In this document: in pieces, positions 7,390-16,033 of the stretch | Layout: each line of letters opens with the position of its first letter | Numbering within the stretch: position 1 is the first letter of the stretch | Source: JADJOM01 sp046327715 | GTDB taxonomy: Bacteria; Gemmatimonadota; Gemmatimonadetes; Gemmatimonadales; GWC2-71-9 | Reading direction: 5' to 3' | NCBI GenBank assembly: GCA_046327715.1 | Contig: JAXLXY010000004.1 | Location: 186,001 to 250,000, forward strand | DNA length: 64,000 nt | The notes under the pieces: model-generated | What the model was told of the DNA's origin: nothing | The model's database searches: none | What the model saw: the letters and a program-made list of their open reading frames with translations, nothing else | Program-made: the position numbers and the translations under genes

Positions 7390-9132
7390 CTAGTACCGCC
7401 AGCTCAGGGTGTCGGCGCCGGCCGGGTGGCGCTTGCGGATCTGGTCCATGGCCCGCGGGACGAACATCTGGGCGTAGCGCAGCCGGCTGTAGGCGTTGGG
7501 CCGGGTGTGGTCGCCGTTCCAGCAGTGCTCGGCTCGCGGCTCGTAGTCCACCTCGATGTCGGGGACCGGGTTGCCGAGGGCCCGCAGGCGCTGCTCCACC
7601 AGGTAGACGGCGTTGTTGAGGAAGTAGTTGTCGCCCTCGCCCACGTAGATGTGGAGCTTGCCGTTGATCTTCGGCCCGAGGGCGGCCCAGTCGCGGGTGA
7701 GGATGTGGCCCAGGTCGAAGTGCTCCCGCCAGTAGTCCGCCACGGCGGGGTTGATGCGGCCGGAGGCCTTGTCCCAGATCGGCGCGGGGTAGCCGGCGGG
7801 GTCGAGGGGCGAGTAGACCGCCTGCCAGATGTCCCACTGGCCGCCCGAGCGGCCGCGGCTGGCCAGCACCTGTTCCAGCTGGTTCATCTGCCGCACGGTG
7901 GTCTGCACGTGGCCAAGGTAGTTCCGGTGTCCCGGGCGCTCCACCCACTTCCACGGCCCGCCGCTCCGGTAGGCGTTGCTGTCGCTGTAGATGTTGATGG
8001 TGGTGTACTGGCGGAAGTCGATCGGGTCGGGGCAGGCGGCCCAGGCGCCGTTGAACTCGTCGGGATAGAACATCTGCACTGCCATCGCCTCCCAGCCGCC
8101 GGTGGAGCCGCCGTAGGCGAAGCGGGCCCAGCCCTGCCCCAGGCCGCGGTACTTCCGCTCCAGGTAGGGCACCAGCTCCCGCATGATCGCGTCGCCGTAG
8201 GGGCCGTTGGCGGCCGAGTTCACGGCGTAGGAGTCGTCGTAGTAGGGCGTGGGGTGCTGGATCTGGATCAGCAGCACGCGGGGAAAGCCGGGGCCGGTCC
8301 AGTCCTTGTAGAACTGGTACGCGTACTCCTGCTGGATCCGGTTGTAGCCGTGCAGGTCGAAGCGCGCGCTGTAGTCGGGAGCGAGGTTCGGGTCGGGTGG
8401 CGTCTCGCGCCACGGCTCGAAGTCGGCGGGGAAGTGCCCGTGGTCGATGAACAGCGGGTAGCGCGCCTCGGGGTGCTCGTCGAAGCCGGCGGGGAGCAGC
8501 ACGTGGGCGCCAAGGTACATCGGCTTGCCCCAGAAATCGGAGAGCAGCTTCGACTGGATCCGCTCGTGGCGCACGTACTTCGTGTCGGCCGGCGGCGCGA
8601 TGGGCGGGATCTCCTCGGAGAGCGCCACGCGGACGGTCTCGGGGCGGCGGGGGTCGAGGGAGATCCAGCGTGGCGTGCTGTAGAGGTTCCCGGGCTTGCT
8701 GTTCCACTGCTGGCCCTCGCCCCGGTCGGGGGGGAGCTTCACCACGTGGCCGTCGGCCCGGCGGAAGGTCTCGTAGCGGTTGAGCAGCGCCTGCACCCGG
8801 TAGCGGCCCGCGGGGAGGTCGGTGAGCCGGGCCACGGGGTAGCCCGCCGCGCGCGCGTCCACGGTGCGCGGCCTTCCCGGGAGCCAGCTCTCGACGTCCA
8901 CGCCGAAGACCAGCTGGGTGTTCTCCTGGTCGCCCACCTGGAAGCGCGGCTCGGCGCTGCTGTCGGTGCTCAGCAGCAGGAGCAGGCGGCCGTCGAGTGC
9001 AGTCACGCTCCGGGTGGCCGGGAAGGTCACCTCGAAGCGTGGGCCGGCGGGCGCCAGGCGGGCCTGCCCGCTCGCCGCAGTCATCGGGAGGAGCAGCAGC
9101 GCGAGCAGGCAACGGGTCAGCGATCGGGGCAT
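7390..9132 (-). CDS. Secreted alpha/beta-hydrolase, enterochelin-esterase-like
   Basis: A 580-residue exported hydrolase. Residues 1-22 are a signal peptide (LTRCLLALLLLP, cut near ASGQA). The N-terminal 200 residues form beta-rich domains. An alpha/beta-hydrolase core follows, with ADTKYVRHERIQSKLLSDFW, LFIDHGHFP, a nucleophile elbow at FAYGGSTGGWEAM (Ser in GGSTGG) and a late His in EPRAEHCWNGDHTRPN. The layout matches esterase D/enterochelin-esterase-like proteins annotated in Acidobacteria and Gemmatimonadota; the natural ester is unknown. An AGGAG Shine-Dalgarno seven bases before the ATG fixes the start. The longer frame upstream is not supported. Confidence 0.75.
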   Translation of the reverse strand: MPRSLTRCLLALLLLPMTAASGQARLAPAGPRFEVTFPATRSVTALDGRLLLLLSTDSSAEPRFQVGDQENTQLVFGVDVESWLPGRPRTVDARAAGYPVARLTDLPAGRYRVQALLNRYETFRRADGHVVKLPPDRGEGQQWNSKPGNLYSTPRWISLDPRRPETVRVALSEEIPPIAPPADTKYVRHERIQSKLLSDFWGKPMYLGAHVLLPAGFDEHPEARYPLFIDHGHFPADFEPWRETPPDPNLAPDYSARFDLHGYNRIQQEYAYQFYKDWTGPGFPRVLLIQIQHPTPYYDDSYAVNSAANGPYGDAIMRELVPYLERKYRGLGQGWARFAYGGSTGGWEAMAVQMFYPDEFNGAWAACPDPIDFRQYTTINIYSDSNAYRSGGPWKWVERPGHRNYLGHVQTTVRQMNQLEQVLASRGRSGGQWDIWQAVYSPLDPAGYPAPIWDKASGRINPAVADYWREHFDLGHILTRDWAALGPKINGKLHIYVGEGDNYFLNNAVYLVEQRLRALGNPVPDIEVDYEPRAEHCWNGDHTRPNAYSRLRYAQMFVPRAMDQIRKRHPAGADTLSWRY

Positions 9133-9282
9133 GGAGTCTCCTCGGGGTGCAGCGAATCTACCGCCGGCCCGTGACCGGGCCAGCCTGCCGTCCGGCTTCG
9201 GGGCTCCGCGGCCCCGGCGCGCCGTCGTGCCGGTTCGCACCGGGTGGAGCGCTTCGGTACAGATCCAGGCCGGAATGCTGGT

Positions 9283-9357
9283 ACGGATAGCCGAGGCTAA
9301 CAAGCTGAATCATAACGAGATACAGCTGTTTGCTTGATTGGTCACGCTTCTTGCCTC
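9283..9357 (+). promoter_or_regulatory. AT-richer patch upstream of lipoprotein gene, with nested inverted repeats
   Basis: This stretch is clearly less GC-rich than its surroundings. It holds CAAGC (9301-9305) with GCTTG (9332-9336) and, inside them, AGCTG (9303-9307) with CAGCT (9323-9327). It lies 50-125 bases before the lipoprotein ATG and is a plausible promoter or operator, but I see no standard -35/-10 pair. The rest of the gap 9133-9407 holds only a short GGCCC/GGGCC hairpin. Confidence 0.35.
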
Positions 9358-9407
9358 AGGAGGGGCCAGCGCACCACCCCTCCCTTTCAGTGTCCTGGAG
9401 AGTTCCG

Positions 9408-9908
9408 ATGACGTCGATCCTGCGTTCCGGCCGGCTGGCCGTGCTGTCCCTCTGCGCCGTACTCGCGGCCTGTTCCGCCACCGACCTTTCTACCGGGCCC
9501 GACGGTCAGGCGGCCAAGGGCGGGGGCGGTGGTGGCGGCACCCCGCCGGGCTTCTACACCGGGATGTGGATCCAGAACCCCGCCTCGGTGGGGTTCCTCC
9601 AGGATGGCACGCGGCAGGAGCTCTCGATCGAGGTGGAGATGACGCAGAGCGGCGGCGTCATCGGCGGGACGGCGCGGCAGTACGTCAGCTACTATCACCC
9701 GGATGGCACCTCGGTGGTGCACATCAGCACCGGTACGCCGGGCCGCGTCTCCGGCACCGTGACCGCCACGGGCATGACGCTCGGCATCACGAAGCTCGGG
9801 GAGCCGAAGCGGAACTACGGCTTCGTCCTGACGCTGAGCGCCGACAGCACCGCGCTGCTCAACCTGGCGCCGACCAATCCGCTGGTGGCCTTCGGCTTCA
9901 GGCGGTAG
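9408..9908 (+). CDS. Predicted lipoprotein of unknown function
   Basis: 166 residues. A signal peptide ends in a lipobox (LCAVLAAC), so the mature protein is probably lipid-anchored. After a Gly-rich linker the mature part is beta-strand-rich (SVGFLQDGTRQELSIEVEM, GRVSGTVTATGMTLGITK), suggesting a small beta-barrel or lipocalin-like fold. I recognise no named family. The ATG at 9408 is preceded by GGAG and starts exactly at the signal peptide; the longer in-frame extension lacks sense. Confidence 0.65.
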   Translation: MTSILRSGRLAVLSLCAVLAACSATDLSTGPDGQAAKGGGGGGGTPPGFYTGMWIQNPASVGFLQDGTRQELSIEVEMTQSGGVIGGTARQYVSYYHPDGTSVVHISTGTPGRVSGTVTATGMTLGITKLGEPKRNYGFVLTLSADSTALLNLAPTNPLVAFGFRR

Positions 9909-9934
9909 CGCGGGCGGGTGAGGCCCGCCCCGCG
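9909..9934 (+). terminator. GC hairpin after lipoprotein gene
   Basis: CGCGGGCGGG (9909-9918) pairs with CCCGCCCCGCG (about 9924-9934), with one bulge and a short loop, directly after the stop. There is no T-tract, so intrinsic termination is uncertain. Confidence 0.4.
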
Positions 9935-10115
9935 CCGCGGGGCGGACCCGGGCAGCGAAGGATTTCTTCATGCGATCGGCCCGGCCGGCGAAGGTCCCTT
10001 CATCGGGGTCCCGGCGCCGTTCCGGGCCGTATTGCGCGGTCTGTGAGGCGTTCCTACGTTGGTCGGGAAGGTTCTCCCGCCGACGGACCGGCCTCTCCCC
10101 CTGAGGGGGCCCGCC

Positions 10116-11123
10116 ATGACGACCGCATTGTCAGCCCACACCCCGGACGACGCCGGCCTGCGACGCCTGGCCGAGTCGGCCGGCGACCTGCTGTCCCGGC
10201 ATGCACCGGACGGGGTCTACCGTTACGCCTCGCCCGCCGCGGCGCGCCTGCTCGGGTACGAGCCCGCCGAGCTGGTGGGCCGGCCCGTCTTCGACCTCTT
10301 CCATCCCGATGAGCTGGGGCTGGCGCGGCAGGCCCACGAGGCGCTGCGCCAGTCGGGGGTGTCCACGATCATCACCCACCGGCTGCGGGCCAAGGACGGT
10401 TCCTACCTCTGGTTCGAGTGTTCGGTGCGGGCCATCCGCGACCCGGTCACCGGCGAGGTGCAGGAGATCCACTCCGTGACCCGTGACGTGACACGGCGCC
10501 GGCTGGCGGAAGAGCGGCTGCGCGAGAGTGAGGCCCGCTACCGCGCGGTGCTCGACGGGCTGGCCGTGGGCGTGGTGCTGCACGGGGCCAACGCCGGGAT
10601 CCTGCTCGCCAACCGCGCCGCACGCGAGCTGCTGGGGGCGAGCGAGGGTCAGCTCCACGGGCTGACCGCCTTCAACCCGTACTGGCTCCTGCTGGGGGAG
10701 GACGAGCGCCCGCTGCCGCCGTCGGAACATCCCGCCCTGGTGGCGCTGCAGACCGGGCGGCCGGTGTGGGACCGGGTGGTGGGGGTGATGTCTGCCGGGG
10801 GTCGGATGACCTGGCTCGCGGTCAACGCGATCCCCACCGTCGGCGGCGATGGACGCGCGACCCAGGCGGTGGTGTCGTTCAGCGACGTGACGGTCGTGCG
10901 GCGCCGGGCGATGGAGCGCGCGGTGGCCGCCGGGAATCCGGCGGGCGGGTCGCTGCTGCACGGGCTGGTACCCATCTGTGCCCAGTGCAAGAAGACCCGC
11001 GACGCCTCGGGCGACTGGCAGCCCGTCGAGGAGTACCTCCGGCACGCGGCGGGGGTCGAGTGCTCCCACTCGCTCTGCCCGACGTGCGCGGCGCAGCTGT
11101 TTCCCGACGTGCTGGAGTCCTGA
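10116..11123 (+). CDS. PAS-PAS protein with C-terminal four-cysteine module, no output domain
   Basis: 335 residues, cytoplasmic, no membrane segment. PAS domain 1 spans about residues 15-130 (YRYASPAAARLLGYEPAELV, with the PAC end VTRDVTRRRLAEERL). PAS domain 2 spans about 135-260. The tail (residues 285-332) carries CAQC and CPTC around WQPVEEYLRH. This Cys4 module is common at the end of PAS-linked regulators in many phyla, but here no kinase, GGDEF or DNA-binding domain is attached. It may pass a signal to a partner by protein contact (inference). A GAGGGGG Shine-Dalgarno is six bases before the ATG. Confidence 0.8.
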   Translation: MTTALSAHTPDDAGLRRLAESAGDLLSRHAPDGVYRYASPAAARLLGYEPAELVGRPVFDLFHPDELGLARQAHEALRQSGVSTIITHRLRAKDGSYLWFECSVRAIRDPVTGEVQEIHSVTRDVTRRRLAEERLRESEARYRAVLDGLAVGVVLHGANAGILLANRAARELLGASEGQLHGLTAFNPYWLLLGEDERPLPPSEHPALVALQTGRPVWDRVVGVMSAGGRMTWLAVNAIPTVGGDGRATQAVVSFSDVTVVRRRAMERAVAAGNPAGGSLLHGLVPICAQCKKTRDASGDWQPVEEYLRHAAGVECSHSLCPTCAAQLFPDVLES

Positions 11124-11127
11124 GGAC

Positions 11128-12507
11128 CTACTCCCTGACCTCGGGGGACCCGTCGAACTCCAGCCGGACCACCGGCCAGGGGCCTTCGGGCGGTGAGCCC
11201 GGCAGCTCCACGGTCATCCCCTCAGTCCCGGCGGTGCAGGCCAGGGCGCCGCGCCCGGGATCGGACAGCAGGGTGGCGCGGCGGATGGGCGTGCGGAGGC
11301 CCGGCACCCGCAGCCCGGCGCCCGGCCACTCGCCCAGGAACAGGTAGAGCCGGCCCGGCTTGCTGGTGGCCCGGAACGACGCCCGGGCAAAGGGCGAGGC
11401 GGTGGTGCCGTGGATCGCCTCGCCGTGGACCGCCATCCAGCGGCCCATCGCGCGCAGCCGCTCCACGCTCTCCTCCGGGAAGCTCCCGTCCGGCCTGGGG
11501 CCGACGTTGAGCAGCAGGTTGCCGCCCTTCGACGCCGTCTCCACCAGCATCCCGATCAGCTGTTCCACCGGCTTGAAGTCGTGGTCGTGGCTGTTGTAGC
11601 CCCAGTTGCGGTTCATCGTGATGCACGACTCCCAGTCCACGCCGGGCCAGCCCGTGGCCGGGATCTCCTGCTCCGGGGTGCGGAAGTCGCCCAGCTGCGC
11701 CTCGGGCGGCACGGGCACGGCCGACCAGCCGTTGATCCGGTTGTTCACGATGACCCGCGGCTGCAGGGCGCGGCACTTCTCGTAGAGTCGCTGGCCCATG
11801 GCCTGGGTCCAGCTGCCCTCCCACTGCCCGTCGAACCACATCACGCCGATGTCGCCGTAGCGGGTGAGCAGCTCGGTGACCTGCCCGTGCAGGTACGCCT
11901 CGTAGCGGGCGTAGCGCGCGCCCTCCGCCGAGCGGGTCTCGGCCTCCCAGTCGCGGCGGGGGAGGTAGTCGGGGTGGTGCCAGTCCATGATGGAGTGGTA
12001 CCAGCAGGGGCGGACGCCGTGCCCGCGGCAGGCCACGGCCACCTCGTGCATGATGTCGCGCTTGAACGGGGTGGAGCGGATGCAGAAATCGGTGAGGGCG
12101 GAGTCGAAGAGGGCAAAGCCGTCGTGGTGCTTGGTGGTGATGGTCAGGTACCCCATCCCCGCCTCGTGGGCCAGCGCCGCCCACCGGTTGGCGTCGAAGG
12201 CCGACGGGTTGAACCGCGCCACCAGCCGGTCGTACTCGGCGAGGGGGATGTGCGCGTTGTTGCGGATCCACTCGCCGTAGTCGGTGCGGCCGCCGTACTC
12301 GCCGCCGAGGATGGCGTAGAGCCCCCAATGGACGAACATCCCGAAGCGCGCCTCGCGCCACCACCGCATGTCGGCCGGGCCGGGCGGGAGGACGCGCACC
12401 CAGGCGTCGCGGCCGGGCCACCGGGGGCCGAAGGCCAGGGCGCCGAGCCCGGCGGCGCCGGTGGCGAGGAAGTCGCGACGGGGGAGCAGGGGGCCGCGAT
12501 CAGGCAT
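11128..12507 (-). CDS. Tat-exported GH29 alpha-L-fucosidase
   Basis: 459 residues. A twin-arginine signal (PRRDFLATGAAGLGALAFG, RR at 10-11) sends the folded enzyme to the periplasm. The GH29 barrel follows: FGMFVHWG, TTKHHDGFALFDS, and the retaining nucleophile Asp226 in VMWFDGQWEG, then a small C-terminal beta domain. It should release alpha-L-fucose from glycans; related GH29 enzymes vary in linkage. It is divergent from an aldolase/dehydrogenase gene of 6-deoxy-sugar breakdown, which supports a shared pathway. A second GH29 gene lies at 38027-39409. Confidence 0.85.
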   Translation of the reverse strand: MPDRGPLLPRRDFLATGAAGLGALAFGPRWPGRDAWVRVLPPGPADMRWWREARFGMFVHWGLYAILGGEYGGRTDYGEWIRNNAHIPLAEYDRLVARFNPSAFDANRWAALAHEAGMGYLTITTKHHDGFALFDSALTDFCIRSTPFKRDIMHEVAVACRGHGVRPCWYHSIMDWHHPDYLPRRDWEAETRSAEGARYARYEAYLHGQVTELLTRYGDIGVMWFDGQWEGSWTQAMGQRLYEKCRALQPRVIVNNRINGWSAVPVPPEAQLGDFRTPEQEIPATGWPGVDWESCITMNRNWGYNSHDHDFKPVEQLIGMLVETASKGGNLLLNVGPRPDGSFPEESVERLRAMGRWMAVHGEAIHGTTASPFARASFRATSKPGRLYLFLGEWPGAGLRVPGLRTPIRRATLLSDPGRGALACTAGTEGMTVELPGSPPEGPWPVVRLEFDGSPEVRE

Positions 12508-12625
12508 GGGCTGGATCCGGGAGTGGGGTACCGTGCGCAGGGGCGGGTCGCAAGCTACGGTCCTCTCCGGACCGGGGCCAGCGCCGGTGCTCGCGCCGGG
12601 CCCCGGGTCCTGTCATCTTCCCTGC
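12508..12625. promoter_or_regulatory. Divergent promoter gap between fucosidase and aldolase genes
   Basis: 118 bases separating two genes of probable deoxy-sugar use. No clear operator palindrome or promoter hexamers are visible. The minus gene has no clear Shine-Dalgarno here. Confidence 0.35.
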
Positions 12626-14719
12626 ATGTCGACACCTGCTCCCACGCCGCCCGCCGATCCCTGGGCCAGCCTGCCCGCCGGCACCGACCCGCTCGACGGG
12701 CTGGTGCACCTCTCCAACCTGCTCGGCCGGGAAACGCGGCTGGTCCAGCCGGGGGGCGGTAATACCTCGATCAAGATGAAGGTCCCTGGCCCCGACGGCG
12801 CCGAGGTGGAGGCGCTGCTGGTGAAGGGCAGCGGCACCGACCTGCGCACCATCAACCGGGGCGGCTTCACCCGGCTGTCGCTGCCGCGGCTGGCGCCCCT
12901 CGGCGTCATCGACCAGATGACCGACGCCGAGATGATGCGCTTCATGGCCGGCTGCATGCTGGCCGAGGGCCCCGCGCCGAGCGTCGAGACGCCACTGCAC
13001 TCGCTGCTGCCGCACCGGGTCATCGCCCACACCCATGACATCGCCACGATGAGCCTGACCAACGTGCCGGACGGCACGGCGGAGCGGCTGGTGCGCGAGA
13101 TCTTCGACGGGCAGGTGGTGTACGTGCCGTACAGCCGGCCCGGCTTCCCGCTGGCGCGCGCGGTGAGCGCCATGGCGGGCAGCATCCCGGCGGGCGCCAT
13201 CGGCATGACGCTGGCGCACCACGGGCTGGTGATCTTCGGCGACGACCCGCGGCAGTGCCATCAGCGGATGACGGCGGCCGTGGCGAAGATCGAGGCCTAC
13301 CTGGCGGCGTGCCGCAAGGGCAAGCGGGTGCTCGGGGGCACCGTGCGACCGGCGCGGCCCGCGGCAGAGCGGCAGCAGCTGGCCACCACGGTGCTGCCGG
13401 CGGTGCGGGGTGCGCTCGGCGTGTCGGAGCGGGTGATCCTGCACTTCGACGACGGCGAGGACGTGCTCGAGACCCTGGCGCAGGAGCGCACCCCGGAGCT
13501 GGTGCGCCGCGGCATGACCACGCCGGAGCACCTGCTGCGGGCGGGGCGGCTGCCGCTGTGGCTCGACCTCGACCCGGCGCTGGCGCCCGACGCGCTGGCC
13601 GCGCAGGTCAAGGCCCAGATCGCGGCGCAGCGGGCCGAGTATGAGGCGTACCACCGCCGCCACGCCGCGGCCGACCAGCCGCCGCTCGACGACTGGGCCA
13701 AGGTGGTCCTGGTGCCGGGGATCGGGATGATCACGGCCTTCAGCGACAAGAAGAACGCCGTCACCGCCAACCTCTGCTATCGCGCCGGGCTCGAGAGCCT
13801 GGTGAACGCGGAGGCCGTGGAGCGGTTCGCCTTCCTCCCCGAGGCCGACGTGTTCGAGTTCGAGCACTGGCCGCTGGAGCGCCGGAAGACGGAAGAGGCC
13901 CTCGCGAAGGAGCGGGCCACCAAGCTGCTGCCGCGGCACGTGGTGGTGGTGATCGGCGGCGGGAGCGGGATCGGCAAGGCGGCGGCGGAGAAGTTCGCGG
14001 CGGAGGGGGCCCACGTGGTGGTGGCCGACCTCGACGGCGCCGTGGCGGGCAAGGTGGCCTGCGAGATCGCCGCCGCGGCGCCGGGCCGGGTGATCGGCGG
14101 CCCGGTGGACGTCCGGGACGACGCCAGCCTCGACGCGCTGTTCCGCCGGGCGGTGCTCGAGTTCGGCGGGATCGACTGCCTCTTCTACACCGCCGGCGCC
14201 CCGCCCCGCTTCGCGCCGATCACCGAGATCACCCGGGAGGACCTGCAGCGGCAGCTCGAGGTGCACTACATCGGCGCCGTGCAGGCCATCGGCCGCGCCG
14301 CGCGCATCATGCGGCGCCAGGGGCTCGGCGGGTCGATCGTGGCGTCGGTGTCGAAGGCGGCGGTGGTGCCGGGCAAGGAGGCGGTGGCCTACGGCGGGAG
14401 CAAGGCGGCGATGCTGCAGGCCCTCCGGGTGGCGGCGGTGGAGCTCGGCGCCGACGGGATCCGGGTCAACGCCATCAATGCGGACCAGATCGAGACCCCG
14501 CTGTTCCTGCAGTTCGTGAAGGAGCGCGCCGCCAGCCGCGGCATCACCGTCGAGGAGCAGCTCGAGGTGTACCGCAAGCGGAACCTGATGGGGGCGGCGC
14601 TGATCCCGGCGGAGGTGGTGGCCGACCTCGCGGTGCTGCTGGCGAGCAGCCGGTTCCGCTATACCACCGGCGACATCCTCACCGTGGACGGCGGCCTGCC
14701 GGAGGCGTTCCCGCGGTAG
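12626..14719 (+). CDS. Bifunctional class II aldolase / short-chain dehydrogenase (6-deoxy-sugar catabolism)
   Basis: A 697-residue fusion of the usual length for the rhamnulose-1-phosphate aldolase/lactaldehyde dehydrogenase type. The N-terminal 420 residues are class II aldolase/adducin: QPGGGNTSIKMK, VIAHTHD and LAHHGLVIFG supply the zinc histidines. The C-terminal SDR has the NAD motif VIGGGSGIGKAA and YGGSK catalytic Tyr/Lys. Known relatives cleave L-rhamnulose- or L-fuculose-1-phosphate to dihydroxyacetone phosphate and lactaldehyde and oxidise the latter. Beside a fucosidase, an L-fucose or related sugar is likely (inference). No kinase or isomerase of the pathway is in the window. Confidence 0.88.
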   Translation: MSTPAPTPPADPWASLPAGTDPLDGLVHLSNLLGRETRLVQPGGGNTSIKMKVPGPDGAEVEALLVKGSGTDLRTINRGGFTRLSLPRLAPLGVIDQMTDAEMMRFMAGCMLAEGPAPSVETPLHSLLPHRVIAHTHDIATMSLTNVPDGTAERLVREIFDGQVVYVPYSRPGFPLARAVSAMAGSIPAGAIGMTLAHHGLVIFGDDPRQCHQRMTAAVAKIEAYLAACRKGKRVLGGTVRPARPAAERQQLATTVLPAVRGALGVSERVILHFDDGEDVLETLAQERTPELVRRGMTTPEHLLRAGRLPLWLDLDPALAPDALAAQVKAQIAAQRAEYEAYHRRHAAADQPPLDDWAKVVLVPGIGMITAFSDKKNAVTANLCYRAGLESLVNAEAVERFAFLPEADVFEFEHWPLERRKTEEALAKERATKLLPRHVVVVIGGGSGIGKAAAEKFAAEGAHVVVADLDGAVAGKVACEIAAAAPGRVIGGPVDVRDDASLDALFRRAVLEFGGIDCLFYTAGAPPRFAPITEITREDLQRQLEVHYIGAVQAIGRAARIMRRQGLGGSIVASVSKAAVVPGKEAVAYGGSKAAMLQALRVAAVELGADGIRVNAINADQIETPLFLQFVKERAASRGITVEEQLEVYRKRNLMGAALIPAEVVADLAVLLASSRFRYTTGDILTVDGGLPEAFPR

Positions 14720-14762
14720 GATGGCACGGCGGGCGCGCGGGCGGCCCGGGGCCGCAGGCAGC

Positions 14763-14796
14763 AACGGGAGCCGTGGCGCGTGCCGCGGCTCCCGTT
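14763..14796. terminator. Bidirectional terminator hairpin between convergent genes
   Basis: AACGGGAGCCG (14763-14773) pairs perfectly with CGGCTCCCGTT (14786-14796) across a 12-base loop. It sits between the aldolase stop and the desaturase stop. The A and T ends give weak T-tracts on both strands. Confidence 0.7.
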
Positions 14797-14815
14797 CGCG
14801 TCCGGGCGGGGCGGG

Positions 14816-15934
14816 CTACTGCCAGGTGCGCGGCACCGCCTCGGGCTTGGTGGCCAGGATGGCGGCGCCGGCGCCGATCTCCCGGGCGAGGCGGTCCCGG
14901 ATGGCGCGCAGCTCGCGGAAGCTCACCAGCCGCTTCTCGTCCTCGTCCCAGAGGGTGAGCCACAGCGTCCGCACGCTCTGGGGGAGCGTGAGCCGGGTGA
15001 CCTGGCGCAGCGCCGGGTTCTGGTCGAACGCCTCCTGCAGCCGGTAGTTCGGGATGCGGGCGGAGACGTGGTGGATGTGGTGCAGGCCGATGTTCGCGGT
15101 GCACCACTGCAGCAGCCGGGGCATCACCAGGTGGCTGGCGCCCTCCAGGCCGGAGGCGAAGTAGTTCCACGCCTCGCGGTAGCGCCAGTAGGTGTCCTCG
15201 TACTGGTGCTGCACGTAGAAGAGGTAGACGCCCATGGCGCCCGCGATGAGCGTGATGGGCAGCTGCACCAGCAGGAACTCCCGCAGGCCCACCGTCCACC
15301 ACAGCAGCGCCACCGCGAGCCCGAGGCCCAGGTTGGTCAGGTGCACGCTGGTCCACTCGCGCTTCCAGCTGCGCGGGATGTCGAGCGGGAGGCGGTGCTT
15401 GAGGATGAACTGCCACGCGGGGCCCACCAGCAGCAGGACCAGCGGGTGACGGTACAGCCGGTACATGATCCGCTTGTGGCGGGGACGGCTCAGGTACTCG
15501 CGGACCGTGAGGGTGTCGATGTCGCCGAAGTCGCGGCCGTCGAGGTTGCCGGAGCTGGCGTGGTGGATGGCGTGGGTCTTCCGCCAGTAGGTGTAGGGGA
15601 CCAGCGTGATCACGCCGATCACCGAGCCGATCAGGTCGTTGACCTTCTGGGAGCGGAAGAAGCTCCCGTGCCCGCAGTCGTGCTGCAGCATGAACATCCG
15701 GACCACCATCATGGCGGCGGGCACCGCCACGATCAGGGTGAGCCAGTAGCCGATCTCGAGGCTCCACAGCGCGGCGATCCAGAAGATCACCAGCAGGGTC
15801 GCGGTGCTCGCCAGCTGCCAGGCGCTCCGGAGGTTGGACGGCACGCGGTAGGGCGCGAGCATCGCCATCCAGTCCGGGCCCTCGGGCTTGGGCGCCTCGG
15901 CGGCCGGGGCGTCGCAGGTCATCGGGTTCGCCAT
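14816..15934 (-). CDS. Membrane fatty acid desaturase (omega/delta-12 acyl-lipid type)
   Basis: 372 residues, introducing a double bond into membrane acyl chains with a di-iron centre. The three histidine boxes are intact: HDCGHG (85-90), HAIHH (121-125) and HHIHH (285-289). Four or so membrane helices surround them (near 45-80, 98-115 and 205-240). Spacing and HDCGHGS fit DesA/delta-12-like enzymes. The start MANPMTCD is preceded by AGGAG at ten bases; a longer frame to 16021 adds only a disordered Arg/Pro stretch. An electron donor is not encoded nearby. Regiochemistry is inferred from family only. Confidence 0.85.
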   Translation of the reverse strand: MANPMTCDAPAAEAPKPEGPDWMAMLAPYRVPSNLRSAWQLASTATLLVIFWIAALWSLEIGYWLTLIVAVPAAMMVVRMFMLQHDCGHGSFFRSQKVNDLIGSVIGVITLVPYTYWRKTHAIHHASSGNLDGRDFGDIDTLTVREYLSRPRHKRIMYRLYRHPLVLLLVGPAWQFILKHRLPLDIPRSWKREWTSVHLTNLGLGLAVALLWWTVGLREFLLVQLPITLIAGAMGVYLFYVQHQYEDTYWRYREAWNYFASGLEGASHLVMPRLLQWCTANIGLHHIHHVSARIPNYRLQEAFDQNPALRQVTRLTLPQSVRTLWLTLWDEDEKRLVSFRELRAIRDRLAREIGAGAAILATKPEAVPRTWQ

Positions 15935-16033
15935 CTGGTCACTGCTCCTGGTGCATGGGAGAGGGACCAGAAATGTACGGTCGCGGGGGGGGCGGCAGTA
16001 AGGGTCCGCCCCTCCCGGCACCCTGCCCCCGGG

